The notes: generated by a model not told the origin, from the letters alone. Shown: positions 23,468 to 35,148, counted from the first letter of the stretch. The stretch: 64,000 nt of DNA from Pararge aegeria (GCF_905163445.1 NC_053187.1:19019001-19083000), one strand, 5' to 3'. Numbers and translations: made by a program.

Positions 23468-23560
23468 TGTCATAATCCACTGCGGTCAAGAGCGGATTGG
23501 TCGAGTTCACACGCTTTTGAAAACGTTATGGAGAACTCTCAGGCATGCAGGTTTCCACAT
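23468..23560 (-). repeat. SINE-1 fragment, reverse
   Basis: CATAATCCACTGCGG, then GAGAACTCTCAGGCATGCAG. Only the middle of the element remains. Confidence 0.65.
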
Positions 23561-24239
23561 ATTTCTTTATTTCACCACTTATTACAAAAAGCATTATAAA
23601 ATTAAAAAAAAAAAACTATATATTATATTAAATTACAGATTTCAGATCTCTACCTACTTTAGAATTAAACGGGAATCTGAGCTATTTACGATAAATGAAA
23701 AAATACGAGAATCTTGTCGTACCCTATGTCTCTACATGCTAACTTTAATGTATAAAAAAAAAATATTTATCTGAGTTTTATTTATTTATTAGCTTTTCAT
23801 GCGAAAGAAGCATTACTATTACACTTAAGAGAAATGTAACGACTACTTAGTTATACATAAACGTTAACATTAACAACAATTGCTTAGGAATTAAGTACGG
23901 AGCGTAAATTATAAAACAAAATTTTCTTATAATACTTATTTTGCCATAATTATTTTCCTCAAAGTGCCAGTTTTGCACGCACGACATAAAAAGTTGATAA
24001 CATTTAGTGGGAGAAGCCTTTGATGAGTTTGTAAGTGGAATGTAAAATACCTCTTACTATGTCAAAACTCTATTTATGGCTATATTTACAACCAAATGCA
24101 GGTTAATATCAAACTTGAGATTGGTTCGTTTTACGTTAATATGGTATAAGTATACTGCGTTAATACTTACCCACCCAATAAGGTATTTGCAATGCTATAG
24201 AGGCATTTATCAGTGACCTTTAGTATATGAACTTCACAC

Positions 24240-24450
24240 TGCTGGCTATGCTCTCTCATAGGAGAGAAGGTTTTAGAGCACAGACCCACCACGCTGCTCC
24301 AATGTGATTTGGTGGCTTCACACATGTTTGAGAACATTATATAGAAATCTCATGCATGCACGTTTCCTCAAGCATGTTTTCCTTCACCGTTCGGGTAAGT
24401 GATATTTTAAATGCTTTTGATTGAATTGAGAACGCACATAACTCTTAACA
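24240..24450 (-). repeat. SINE-1/SINE-3-like diverged element
   Basis: ACCCACCACGCTGCTCCAAT and CGTTTCCTCAAGCATGTTTT combine features of both SINE bodies. No head is visible. Confidence 0.5.
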
Positions 24451-25026
24451 GACAGAGTATCGGCCATAATTTTTTTCTTGATATAGTAGGTGTCTTAATC
24501 CAGCTAACTTTTGCGACTTATTGATATCTACACTTTCCGCTATCAGCCCAGTGGACCTCAAGAAAGGAGAAAGAATAAAACATTTTTTTTTTTTTTTCAT
24601 TTGAAGTGTTACAAACAGTACATCTTATATTAACATAGAAACAGATTGTCTGTCTGTCATTAAATAACGTTTACAACGTTTGGTCTGGTATTAAAACTAG
24701 AAGTGCACTGTAGGTAAGTTACATTGACCTAAAAACCGAAATTCCACTGTAAAGTAAGTAGGTAGGTATGTCGCTCATCTCATAAATCGTAGTGAGCCAT
24801 CTGGGTGCATGTTATCTGCATTTTTAGTTTGCAATTAGCATAAAGGGTTGACCTCGGTAAAATAAAAAGGCTAGATAGACTATTCACTTTAGCGCATAAA
24901 AAGACACAAACTCAAACCCGTCACAAATTATTTTTACAAAAAAAAAAAAACTATCACAGGCTCTTATGAACGTTCCTTTACATATTTACTAAACCAGTGG
25001 GGTTTTATAAATGATATCATAATAAA
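24451..25026. other. Unassigned stretch with poly-T and LINE-2 scrap
   Basis: A T-rich run is near 24578-24598. 24944-25000 (CTATCACAGGCTCTTATGAA) matches a fragment of the LINE-2 3' UTR. No gene. Confidence 0.4.
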
Positions 25027-25306
25027 TGAAGCGGTGATTGCCCAGTGGGTAGAAGCTCGACTCCACTTACGGGGGCCGAGTTCGTATCCCAGCACGCACC
25101 TGTAACTTTTCTAATTTATGTGCGTTTTAAGTAATTAAAATATCAAAACCTGCATGCTTGAGAGTTCTTCATTATGTTCTCAAAGGTATATGGAGTCCAC
25201 CATGCCGCACTGGGTCAGCGTGGTGGACTACGGCATTAAACCCTTCACATTGTGGGAGGAGACCCGTACCCTGTAGTGGGCCGGTAATGGGTTGATATGA
25301 TGATGA
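25027..25306 (+). repeat. SINE-1, forward, full length
   Basis: Head GAAGCGGTGATTGCCCAGTG (A box) and CCGAGTTCGTATCCCAGCAC (B box region), body GTGGACTACGGCATTAAACC, tail GGGTTGATATGATGATGATT. This is a forward copy showing head-to-tail order. Confidence 0.88.
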
Positions 25307-25636
25307 TTTTATCCTGAGATAAACACATAACTTCTAGAGAATAAACTGTAACTAGCCCTCAAAAACAGGTACTCAGTGTAATATCAGCAGTGAAATGGAT
25401 CACGGATTACAACGTCAAAAATAATATTCAAACAAAATTCACATATACGTTCATACGCACACACATAAACGTCTAGTTTGGATTCTTAATTTTTTAGGTC
25501 ATATTTATGTACAATCTGAAATATAATACTTTATTTGATATAACTCTTTTATAAAGACTTCTACGCTCCACTGTCTTTTCGTCTTATCTTGTAATATTCA
25601 AAGAAAGAATTAATAAAGGTCTATGAAGTCTTCAAC

Positions 25637-25890
25637 ATTCAAAATTCAATTTTCATTTATTTTAAGTAATATAATGATAATATAATATAAGCACTTTTGA
25701 AACGTCAAGTCTGTCGGTTTGTAGTGAATCTTCCACCGGTTCCGAAGGTTGATTCTACAGAGAAAATGCCGGCAAGAAACTCAGCTGTTGCTCTTTTCCA
25801 ACATCAACTATTTACATTTTACCATTCATTTTTGCATCTTGTAGGAGATAAAAGCGGAGCCGGATGCTTCCAAGGACCCTTATCATTAAG
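25637..25890 (-). repeat. LINE-1 3' end, reverse
   Basis: CATTCAAAATTCAATTTTCA, then CACTTTTGAAACGTCAAGTC and TCCACCGGTTCCGAAGG. It carries a small ATAATGATAATATAAT expansion inside. It abuts the following SINE-1. Confidence 0.8.
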
Positions 25891-25892
25891 AA

Positions 25893-26168
25893 TTAACACA
25901 CCGGCCCTCTACAAGGCGCGGGCACCTCTCACAATGAGAAGGGTTTAGTGCGAATCGGTAGACTTCATACGCCTATAAGAACATTATGGAGAACTCTCAG
26001 GCATGCAGGTTTTCCCGCGAAGTTTTCTTTCACCGTTCAAACATGTGATATTAAATTGCTTTTATTAATAAAGCACATAACTCGGAAAAGTTATAGTGGC
26101 GTGCCGGGGATCGAACACGGTCCCCACTAAAGGGAAGCTGAAACCTTACCCACTAGGGCTATCACAGC
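25893..26168 (-). repeat. SINE-1, reverse
   Basis: CACCTCTCACAATGAGAAGG, then CTCTCAGGCATGCAGGTTTT and a decayed head GGGATCGAACACGGTCCCCA with TACCCACTAGGGCTATCACA. Confidence 0.8.
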
Positions 26169-27596
26169 ATTTCACCGGCCCAATAACTAGGCGGAAGTAT
26201 AAATGGACTAAAATTTCATTCGCAATCTGATAAAGTCGAACAAACCGGCCTTAAGTTACGTTTTAAGTTCAAGGTTTGTTTTCTAGGTTGCACCTTGTTG
26301 TGTGTTTGTGACGATATCTACAGCTAAATTGTATTACTATTACTATTGTATTTGTATTACTCAAAGGTCAGAAAAATCGTGTAAAATCATTTCAAAAGGG
26401 CGCTGATGAATAAATAAAGAATAGAAATACCTGGTACCGTGGAGAAGGACATAGACTCCTTTTTATTGTAGAAAAGCATGGTGACTGTCTACGTCAAAAG
26501 AATATACTATTTAAAATATGAATACGTTGAAAAATTAAGGATTGTTACCCATGCATGTTTAACAGCCAAATCTTGACAGCATTTTGTAAGAGATGCTTGC
26601 GTCCTAGAGAAGTTCATATAAAACCAGGAAAACTAACGGTAAAAAAAATATTCTTGCAGTTTCGTATGCTCGATAGCACTTTCTGATAGCACTTTAGACT
26701 TCCACATTATGCCTAATCAACTTTTCGGCTGACTTTAGTTCTACTCTTTATTTGCGAAATTATAGCCTAATCCAAGCAAATCATAACTCAATTATCCCTC
26801 TGAGTAATCCTGACCAGATATAGCTGAGCTCTCAAAAGTGTTACAAAGACAAGAGTCTTACCTACTACCTAATTAAAAAAAAATAAGGTAATAAAAATAG
26901 GTATCGTGACTTATTTTCTAAAACAATCGAAAAAAAATCTATTTATATATATATAAATATATAAAAATCCCGCGAAAAAGGCTCGTCGAGTGTCATGGCC
27001 ACACTCGTGACGTCATACGCAAATTTGAGCTTTTGCAAGCACTTGTTCCGTAGCAAAAGATTATTGATTTTGGTATTTATAGCTATGCTAATAGGTGAAA
27101 ATCACAAAATACTTGATATACGCAGAAATTTTTGGAGTACACAAATTATTTTTATATAGACCTATTATGTTTATTAGGGCAGTGTCAAACAAGTAAAACA
27201 CTTCTTGACAGCATGCATGCCCGAATCATCTGACGCTATTTCATCCGAAATGTTAGTAAATCTGCCTTTGTATCTTTGTGTTTGTACATTTGGTTAAAGA
27301 TAAAAAGGTATCTTCGTTCAGACTGGTTAATATTATGCATAATCTGTGGTCGGTTTAAGTTGGAGTAGAAATTCAAAACGACAGGAGCCCAGATCAAAAA
27401 TGAAGGTGATATAAAATGGTGAGAAAAATAGAGGTACAGAGGAGTACAGGCAGAAGTTGAAAGGGGAGATTGAAGAAGTTATATCTTTGTATTTAATTAA
27501 CAGTGTTATATAAGTTCAGATAGATTGATATTTGAGTTTATAAGGTACCATGTTGTTATTAGAGATAGTTAAACGATTAAACGTTGTAAGATAAAA
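26169..27596. other. Unassigned AT-rich stretch
   Basis: No gene or nameable repeat. 26940-27000 holds TATATATA followed by a GC-richer CGAGTGTCATGGCCACACTC imperfect palindrome. Confidence 0.35.
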
Positions 27597-28009
27597 GTCA
27601 AAAATATCTTTATTCAAGTAGGCCCACAGGTGGCACTTTTGATGCGTACATAAGAATTACACGGCAGTGAGATGATGGCGATTACCACATTCGTGAACTT
27701 AAAACTAAAGCTGCGAGGGTTCCAAACGCGTCCTGGTCTAAGAAGAAGCAAACAACAAACTTAGCCGGGTGTTTTTTTTTTTATCACCATCTCACAATGT
27801 CATTTAAAATTATTAGAAAGCAGCCTGGTTAGAGCAATAACTCACACCCAAGCTTTTTTATCGATTACGTAGTCCTTTATACTATAATAGGACTTTTCTA
27901 TAAGCTTACGTTTAATACAAACTTTGAACTTTTTAAGAGACATCTCCAAGATGTCAATTGGTAGTTTATTGTAGAATTGTATGCAATTTCCTTTAAACGA
28001 ATTATGAAT

Positions 28010-28345
28010 TTAATGTAACCTAGTATATTGCACTGTAAGTTTATTCTTACTTCTAATGTTTAAATTATTGCAGTCACATTTTTTCTTAAATTTAGAAATG
28101 TTTTTATGAACGTACATTAAATTTTCAAATATGTACTGACTATACACTGTCGTTATTTTAAAATCTTTGAATTTATCTCTCAATGACTCTTTCCGACCCA
28201 TTTTGTAGATAGAACGAACAGCCCTCTTCTGCAGCACGAAAATAGTGCTAATATCAGCAGCATTACCCCAAAGTAAAATTTCATATGACATAATGCTGTG
28301 AAAGTAACTAAAATATACCAGTCTAGCAGTTTCTACGTCGGTCAT
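28010..28345 (-). pseudogene. LINE-2 C-terminal region
   Basis: 111 codons from MTDVETARLVYFSYFH to TVQYTRLH, homologous to the same part of LINE-1 at 21776-22427. The reading frame is cut upstream by a TAA and downstream by a stop; the last residues of the polyprotein are in other frames. Confidence 0.8.
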
Positions 28346-28511
28346 ATGGCGTATCTTCTTTACCGCATAGGCAGCAGTACTAAGCCTGTTCGATAAATTA
28401 TTTACATGAGGGCCCCATTGAAGTTTAGAATCTTACGTTATTCCTAGAAAAACTGTCGTATCCTCCAGTTTCAGTTCCTCATTATTAAGTAGTACAGTGG
28501 TTTTCACGTGT

Positions 28512-29279
28512 TTAATGGTTACACTCAGGCACATTTTCCTTTAATAGAGAGAGAGCCATATCTGGTAAAGAGTTTAATGATTCTGTTGTGGAGACGGGAA
28601 TGTTGGTAAAGAAGGTTTCAAAAGCAGTAGCCACCTCGAAATCTGTTGTTAGGGCTTTATTATCTACATTAAGTTTCAAGTTATTATTTCGTGGTGTTAC
28701 TCTTCCCGTCTCCTCATTAATTATGTTCCAAGTAGTTTTGATTGCATTGCTGCTATTTTTAATTTTATTTTTGATGTATCGCGTCTTTTCCAAGTGGCAA
28801 GCGCGTTTAAAATTCTTGGAAAACAATTTAACATAATCCCTAAACTCATCACCAGTGTTATATTGACGTTCAGCATACAATTCGTACAGCTTTTGCCTAT
28901 TTTTATGAAGTTTAACTGTCGCGCACTCACTAAAATTTAATGTATCAGTAATCACAACCGACTTACTAGTAAATATAGAATGAAATAGTCTATTAAAGGT
29001 ATTGAAAAAGGAGCTGTACATTGCATTTGGAGTCGCCCCTGAGGGTAGGAATGGGAGGTCATTTACTAGGCTAATTCTCATTTTCTCTATGCGGTTGGAT
29101 GTTACAGGAAAAAATGTTATTTTACGCTTAGAAACATTTTTCTTCACATTTTCAAATTGAATAATTTGACCACAATGATCAGAGTCTAATTTACTAATAA
29201 TATTTTTGCTTATAGGAATTATATTTGTTAAGATGTTATCCAAACAGGCGCTAGTAGCAGTTATATAATAGCATAGCAC
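28512..29279 (-). pseudogene. LINE-2 endonuclease end and linker
   Basis: 255 open codons. They start inside the endonuclease domain (SACLDNILTN, then LDSDHCGQIIQFE, which contains the SDH motif typical of apurinic endonuclease-type LINE nucleases) and run through the lysine-rich linker (YIKNKIKNSSNAIKTTWNII) to LLKENVP. There the deletion joins it to a different reading frame. Confidence 0.8.
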
Positions 29280-29390
29280 GTCATATAAAAACCAAGCAAC
29301 TTTAGAGCTCTAGTTCTCAACTTCTAAGCTTCTGGGATCTTCTGATCCCCTAGTAACGCTGCAGTCTAGTAACGCTCTTTTTGTTTTGAT

Positions 29391-29650
29391 TTTTTCCATT
29401 ACAAGTTAGCCCTTCTGACTGCAATCTCACCTGGTGGTAAGTGATGATGCAGCTGGCGATAAACGGTTAGCCTGTTGGGGTTGCCGTTATATTAAACTTA
29501 TACCCCTAATCGGTTCCAAGGCGGCTGTATTGCTAAGTCAATGGACACGTATTTGTCAATAGGTTGATAACTAACCCCAGCTGAAGCCTCCGACGAGACC
29601 AGATTAAAGTAAACTACGAAATAATATCGCATCGAACCAGAGACCTCCAA
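29391..29650 (+). repeat. Rep-H copy
   Basis: CTGCAATCTCACCTGGTGGT, then AAGTGATGATGCAGC, ACTTATACCCCTAATCGG and CTGAAGCCTCCGACGAGACC. Shared with 1650-1795 and 55060-55230. No coding capacity. Confidence 0.65.
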
Positions 29651-29950
29651 GTTCATCATATCCCCCATTACAGGCCCAATACAGGGCATGGGTCTCCTCC
29701 CACAGTGAGAAGGGGTTAAGGCCGTAGTCCACCACGCTGGCCCTATGCGAACTGGTGGACTCCACTCACCTTTAAGAATACTCAGGCATGCTGGTTTCCT
29801 CAGAATGTATTTCCTTCACCGTTGAAGCAACTGATATTTAAATTGCTTAAATTAAAAACGCACATAACTCCGAAAAGTCAGTTGAGCGTGTCGGAGCGCG
29901 AACACGGTCTCCACGAAAGAAAAGCCGATGTCTTACCCACTAGGCCATAC
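29650..29950 (-). repeat. SINE-1, reverse, near full length
   Basis: CATCATATCCCCCATTACAG, GGTCTCCTCCCACAGTGAGA, TCCTTCACCGTTGAAGCAAC, then the reversed head with TCTTACCCACTAGGCCATAC. Confidence 0.85.
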
Positions 29951-30055
29951 CCGTTCTAATGCGCCGAAGAATTCTGCTAACTCTGGCAAAAGCTACACAT
30001 TTTACGAACAAAAATCCCTCAATACAAAAATCCCTCAAATATATATAATCCCTCA

Positions 30056-30079
30056 ATATATATATATATATATATATAT
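30056..30079. repeat. (TA)n microsatellite
   Basis: About 12 TA units following two ATCCCTCAA-type short repeats. Confidence 0.9.
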
Positions 30080-31334
30080 GTTGCAACCCACGCTGGTAAA
30101 CCTACTTACAGACTCAGTCTGTTTTGTAGGGCTAGAATGCGCGCCTGGTTACTATCTCGTGGTGCGCATGCTAGCCCTACTGGTCTCTGGTATCTTTAGG
30201 TAACTCTAGCTCTAAACAATGGCGATAGTAAACAATATAATAATGTATGTAAATAGAACGAACCTGTGTTCTGCCAAACATGATGCTTGTCTCACTACGT
30301 ATGAGGCGCGCGCGGCGTACGCGCTTTTTTTATACCTATCTGTGCAAGTGACCCTCAAACTAATGGGTCAGTCTTGGTGTATTTAACAAGGAAAATATTA
30401 TCTCTGAAATGTTAAGTCAATTGTATCTTCAAAGACGAGTAAAAATGTTTATTTTAATTCTTATTTTTGCCATTTTGCAATATTTGCTTTCCTTTAATAT
30501 TAGTTAATAGAATTGTAAGGGGTAGTCAGGGGTAAACAAGGGGTTGGCACTATGTATGAAATTCCTATGTTTTCGATATTAGACATACCGAAAAAGCTAT
30601 AGTGAACGATCAATAACGAGTGAACAAAATTCAGGGTTAATAAACTATATTATTAAGTATTTAATTTAGTTATTACTTTGGGATATTAATATTATAATTA
30701 TTATTAGTATAGAATAATGATAATGATTTTTGCACGCCAATCTTGGCTGGATATGTAAATCATGAATTACGCATAACATCTATTTTTTTGTACCATGTTC
30801 AGGCAAAAAAAAAAAATATATAATAATCTTCTTCGTGTAATGATTGATGATAATTTACATAAAATATTTCCCCATTTTTATTCTAGGTATACAAAATAAT
30901 ACCTAGAAATACAAAACTATGAAAGCCAACTAAAATTAATTAGTCATACAGTTTCTTTAAAGTAAACCATTACTTAATAACTTCCGCTTTCTCCTTTGTA
31001 CACAAAGTAAACGTTTATTATTGTGTTACATAAAAAAAGAGTTTAAGTACCTTTTAAAATTCAATTCATTATAAATATTTAGTGGTATTTACATGAAATC
31101 TGTGGCTCACCGAATTGACAGAAGGAGGGTAAAATGTTTAAGGTTGATTGTATTTATGTATGTTTGTTGTATTCTTACCATGGGCGTATTTCCCTAGGGC
31201 CAAAAGGTGCATTGCCTTAGGCAGCAGGTTGCGAGGGGCGACGAAAGCAGAAGTTACATAATAATCGGTTCGGTAATCTTTAAGTTTATAGTTATATTAC
31301 AAACTTAAAGTTTACTGTTACCAACTTAAAGATT
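30080..31334. other. Unassigned stretch
   Basis: 30100-30180 has two imperfect copies of a TAGGGCTAGAATGCGCGCC / GCGCATGCTAGCCCTA-like inverted sequence. 30305-30335 is a short GC-rich patch. 31266-31320 contains a partial copy of the hairpin core that follows. No gene. Confidence 0.35.
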
Positions 31335-31521
31335 ACAGAATAAATCTATACCTACTAATATATAACAGTTATTGTAATTCAGCCATCTGAATCTGTAATC
31401 GGTTCAGTAATCTTTAAGTTTGTAATATAACTATAAACTTAAAGATTACCGAACCCATTACAGATTCAGATGGCTGAATTACAATAACTGTTATATATTA
31501 GTAGGTATAGATTTATTCTGT
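31335..31521. repeat. 87-bp inverted repeat with 13-bp loop
   Basis: The left arm 31335-31421 starts ACAGAATAAATCTATACCTA and the right arm 31435-31521 ends TAGGTATAGATTTATTCTGT. I count two mismatches between the arms. A further partial copy of the core (GGTTCGGTAATCTTTAAGTT) lies just upstream at about 31268. Confidence 0.9.
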
Positions 31522-31795
31522 TTAAGAAAATCTACAAAAGTAAAAGACTAATCCTTGAAAACTATAAAATTAGGAATACGCTTTTCTTGTTAATTGTTTG
31601 TTAAAATAGATACAATAATTGCATGTATTTGTAGAATAACACAGCACAAGTGAGATATAAAGGCTGCATCTCGTAAGCTCTAGTCTACAAAGGCTTCGCG
31701 GAACCTTGGCAGCTAAATATTGATCGTTGAATGATACATATTTATCGTATCCTACCGCTAATAAAGGTGCTGCGACATGCAACGGAAGTTCTACA

Positions 31796-32075
31796 ATTTA
31801 AATTCAAAATTCATTTATTTCAAGTAGGCCGAGTTTATAAGCACTTTTGAAACGTCAAGTCAGTCTGTTTGTAGTGACCGGTTCGCCAGGCAGATTTTAC
31901 CGAGAAGAGCCGGCAAGAAATTCAGCAGATTGCTTTTTTCAACATCATTTTATAATTTAACAGTCTTTTTTTTTAATTTTTTAATTTTTCTATCTTGTGA
32001 GAGATGAGAGCGGAGTAATCTGCTTCCAAACAAAACTTTCTTTAAAGAATTCATCAATAGTGTAGTAACCACGAT
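31796..32075 (-). repeat. LINE-1 3' end, reverse
   Basis: AATTCAAAATTCATTTATTT, TTTGAAACGTCAAGTCAGTC and GAGAAGAGCCGGCAAGAAAT, then a decayed C-terminus (AAAGAATTCATCAATAGTGT). Confidence 0.82.
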
Positions 32076-32164
32076 TGATTAAATGCATTTTAATACATTG
32101 TTAAAACTTAGGTAAAAGAAGGTCTAATATTACCTTGGGTATCATATAATATCTATGTTATAAA

Positions 32165-32347
32165 TTCAAAAAAATTCAAAATTCAAAATTCATTTATTTC
32201 AAGTAGGCCTAATATAAGCACTTTTGAAACGTCAAGTCTGTCTGTTTGTAGTGATTCTACCACCGGTTCGGAAGGCAGATTCTACCGAGAAGAAGCCGGC
32301 AAGAAACTCAGCAGTTGCTCTTTTCCAACATCAACAATTTACATAAT
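32165..32347 (-). repeat. LINE-1 3' end, reverse, well preserved
   Basis: AAATTCAAAATTCAAAATTC, then CAAGTCTGTCTGTTTGTAGT and AGAAGCCGGCAAGAAACTCA. It looks close to the family consensus, so it is probably younger than its neighbour at 31796. Confidence 0.85.
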
Positions 32348-32681
32348 ATAAAAGCAAATACCCATCCCTACAAAGGATTTCTGTACTTTTCTCAGACAAT
32401 ATACAGTAATACGCAATATCATTTTATATGCGTTCCTAGTAAGTCGATTATTTATATCAACTTTTTGTTTATAATAATTAAGATTATATTAGTATAAATA
32501 TATTGCGAAGCTATTAAGAAAGTACACCTATTTCTATAAACATACATAACAAACACATAGACATAAGAAAACGGGTTATCGTTTAATCATCCATCTCGAA
32601 TGCATATGGAGAAAACATTTTCTCCCCCGGGAAAAAAAAAAAATTCCACCCGTGCGCCTATTCACTGTTGTCGTACTTTGG

Positions 32682-32908
32682 CCCACTACACGGCATGGAG
32701 CTCCTCACACACCTTTAAGAAAATTATGGAAAACTCTCAGGCATGCAGGTTTTCTCACGATGCAAGTGAGAAAGAACGAACCGTTGAAGCAAGTGATTTA
32801 TTAATTGCTTAATACGCACGTTACTTAAAGTTAGAGGTGCGTGCTGGGATTCGAACTCGGCCTCCTGAAAGTAAAGCCGAAGACCTAGCCACTGGGCTAT
32901 CACGGTTT
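32682..32908 (-). repeat. SINE-1, reverse, partly deleted
   Basis: GCCCACTACACGGCATGGAG, then CTCTCAGGCATGCAGGTTTT and GCGTGCTGGGATTCGAACTC, with CCACTGGGCTATCACGG at the right. The central part (CAATGAGAAGG to GGATTGG) is missing. Confidence 0.8.
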
Positions 32909-33152
32909 ACAGATGATGAATATCGCAGGGAATATAATGAAGGGAAATATTTTTGGTTTCCTGTCCCTGCTAGCCGTGCAGGAAAGTGTTAGATAATCCT
33001 TATCTGAGTTAAACTCGTAACTTACCTGCAAGCTAGTTTTTATCATGACTTCCGGTTTTGGCAGTCAAGTTACTGATATCTAGTCATTGTTCATGTGCTG
33101 ATTGAGTTGTGTGACCTAGATAGGCTTAAAGCAGCAACAAATTGTGTGAGTT

Positions 33153-33632
33153 TTGTATTTGACATTGATACGCGTGTTTAAGGGGTTCCGTACCTTACAA
33201 GTAAATCATTTAAAGGAAATTGTATTCAAATTTTACGATAAACTACCCGTTGATATGTTGGAGATGTGTCTTGAAAAGTTCAAAGTTTGTATTAATCGTA
33301 AGCTTATAGAAAAGTCCTATTATAGTACTAAGGACTACATCAACGATAAAAATGATTGGGTATAAATTATTGCTCTAACCAGGTTGCTTCTTTAATAGTT
33401 TTAAATGACAATGTGAGATGGCAATAACAAAAATAAAAAAAACAACCTGCTAAGTTTGTTGTGGGCTTCTTCTTAGACCAGTGCGGATTTGGAACCCTCA
33501 TAGCCTTTCATTTTAAGTTGACAAATTTAGTTATCGCCATCAATCATTTATATGTCATATTTTACATGCAATGTACGTATAGATAGGTGCCTGTTTGAAT
33601 AAATAAATATTTTAATTTGACTTTGATTTCAG
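33153..33632 (+). mobile_element. LINE-2 3' end, forward, with C-terminal codons
   Basis: A short open frame ends LEKFKVCINRKLIEKSYYST, then KDYINDKNDWV and a stop at 33365: the last residues of the LINE-2 polyprotein. The 3' UTR follows (GTTGTGGGCTTCTTCTTAGA) and ends in AATAAATATTTTAATTTGAC. Confidence 0.82.
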
Positions 33633-33718
33633 GATCGATTTGTTCTCCCTCCGTCTGTCCGTCCGATTGTCCGTCCATCCATTCGTAACTACTGTCTTCA
33701 AACTGCCAGATCTCTATA

Positions 33719-34000
33719 TCATCAACGCCTGTGCCCACTGCTGGGCAAACCCGTCTTCCTCACTTATATCTCTATGAATGTTGTAGAGCATAGACCCACC
33801 TAGCTGCTCTAATGCAGGTTGGCTGGTTTAACGCTTCTTATCACAACTTAGTGATAATAACAGGGACTGACCTCTAAGTCCGGGTTGGTACTGAAAATTT
33901 TAAACATATAAAACTCAATTCTTCAATTCCTAGGCCAAAGCAGAAATCGAACTTAGGACCTCTCGAGCCGCAGTTCAACATGGCAACAAAGTATAACGAC
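33719..34000 (-). repeat. SINE-3, reverse
   Basis: TGCCCACTGCTGGGCAAACC, GCATAGACCCACCTAGCTGC, then the reversed head AGAAATCGAACTTAGGACCT with GAGCCGCAGTTCAACATG. Confidence 0.6.
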
Positions 34001-34414
34001 CTTCCTTATAATTTAAACAACAAAGGTAAATACTTCGGTCTATATATTTTAACATGGAAACTCTGTCTTCACTTATTTTCTTATTATTCGCTGAATTGCT
34101 CTTTTAATCTCTCGGTTCTTATAATCCTTTGTTCATCTAATCGAAGTTACTGAAACCTGCTGGTTGTTTACCATTTTTACTGAGAGTAAGTACCTCAAGT
34201 AATTTTATAAACTTATTGCGGTACAAAAACTTCATTAACTGCAACCGTTTCCTTGACTCACGTTTTTCAATCAAATGTTTCAAAAGTGTCGATTAGAGAA
34301 TCGGCAAAAGTGGCTGATGAAATATGAACAGAGTTGATTAATAAAAAAACTGAACGCGATGAAAAATTTGATTAGTTTACTACAACATAGGTAAATATAA
34401 TCACAGAATATGAA

Positions 34415-34605
34415 AATTAAGCTTAATTTGCTATACACCGCGAAAAATAGGAGAATCTGTATGGTGTAATTTATAATTTCTTCAATCTCCTAAACTCCAC
34501 ACCAAACAGATCTTTCAAAATGTACGCCCTCTACGCACGTTTCGCTACGAAACCTGAGTATTCTCAGGAGATGTTGACTTAACAATGAATAAACATTGTC
34601 ACACA
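34415..34605 (+). repeat. Rep-K copy 1
   Basis: TTAAGCTTAATTTGCTATAC, TATGGTGTAATTTATAATTT, CTCTACGCACGTTTCGCTAC and GAAACCTGAG. The same order occurs at 53980-54150 and, reversed, at 62490-62620. Class unknown. Confidence 0.7.
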
Positions 34606-34683
34606 TACAACACGTCAAAAACTTTTTTATTATGCCTATCCCTACTAATCCCTAATCCCTAATCCGTAATCCCTAATCCCTAC

Positions 34684-35071
34684 TACCTGTTACGCTTTCA
34701 CGCAAAAACTACTTAACCGATCCTCATGAAACTTTGTACACATATTCTTGGAAGTGTTAGAAGTAGTAAAGGATACTTTTTATCCCGACATTAAGCTCGG
34801 TTCCTTTGGGAGAGGTGATTTTACACCATAACTCCTACAAATTATAACCGATTTAAATAATTATTTTTGTACTATAGAGGTTATAATATGTCTTTAAATT
34901 TACCCAAACTGTTGTTGGAGAAAGAGGACAGAACTCCTCAGCGGACAGCAGCAAACCCCTCATTTAAGGCTTAGTGATACTCAATACTTTTTTTTTTTTT
35001 TCTAAAACTAAATTTAATGCCACATCAAAAAACAAAATCAAACGCAGACGAAGTCGCGGGCAACAGCTAGT
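34684..35071 (+). mobile_element. Non-autonomous Helitron-like element
   Basis: Opens with CTACCTGTTACGCTTTCACG and GATCCTCATGAAACTTTGTA and ends GACGAAGTCGCGGGCAACAG followed by CTAGT at 35067-35071, the lepidopteran Helitron-like 3' end. No Rep/helicase coding. A short (CCCTAAT)n run precedes it at 34639-34683. Confidence 0.6.
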
Positions 35072-35148
35072 ATTAAAATAATTCGATGCAATAGGCTTCA
35101 CTTTCATCGACACACAAGAATAATGTTTGTTAAATTGTATAATGTTGA

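Larger units (their letters stand above)
27597..29290 (-). mobile_element. LINE-2 with large internal deletion
   Basis: On the minus strand, 29279-28512 encodes the end of an endonuclease domain (SACLDNILTNI) and the linker before the RT. It then jumps at about 28530 directly to the post-RT region (VTIKHVKTTVLLNNEELKLE, then TTVFLGI). An in-frame TAA follows ITLDSKL's second residue, then ARLVYFSYFHSIMSYEILLW (28345-28010) and the 3' UTR ending in a TTTTTGACTTTTATC-type tail. The RT catalytic core is absent, so the element is dead. Clade: Jockey/CR1-type by its C-terminal sequence. Confidence 0.85.

Noticed and set aside
25027..25110. tRNA gene on the plus strand
   Set aside because: It is the tRNA-like head of SINE-1, followed by the family body; no cloverleaf 3' half.
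28588..28836. 82-residue plus-strand frame with hydrophobic segment
   Set aside because: Antisense shadow of the LINE-2 linker coding region on the minus strand.
34639..34683. Telomere-like (CCTAA)n repeat
   Set aside because: The unit here is CCCTAAT (7 bp), only a few copies with errors; not the insect TTAGG telomere repeat.
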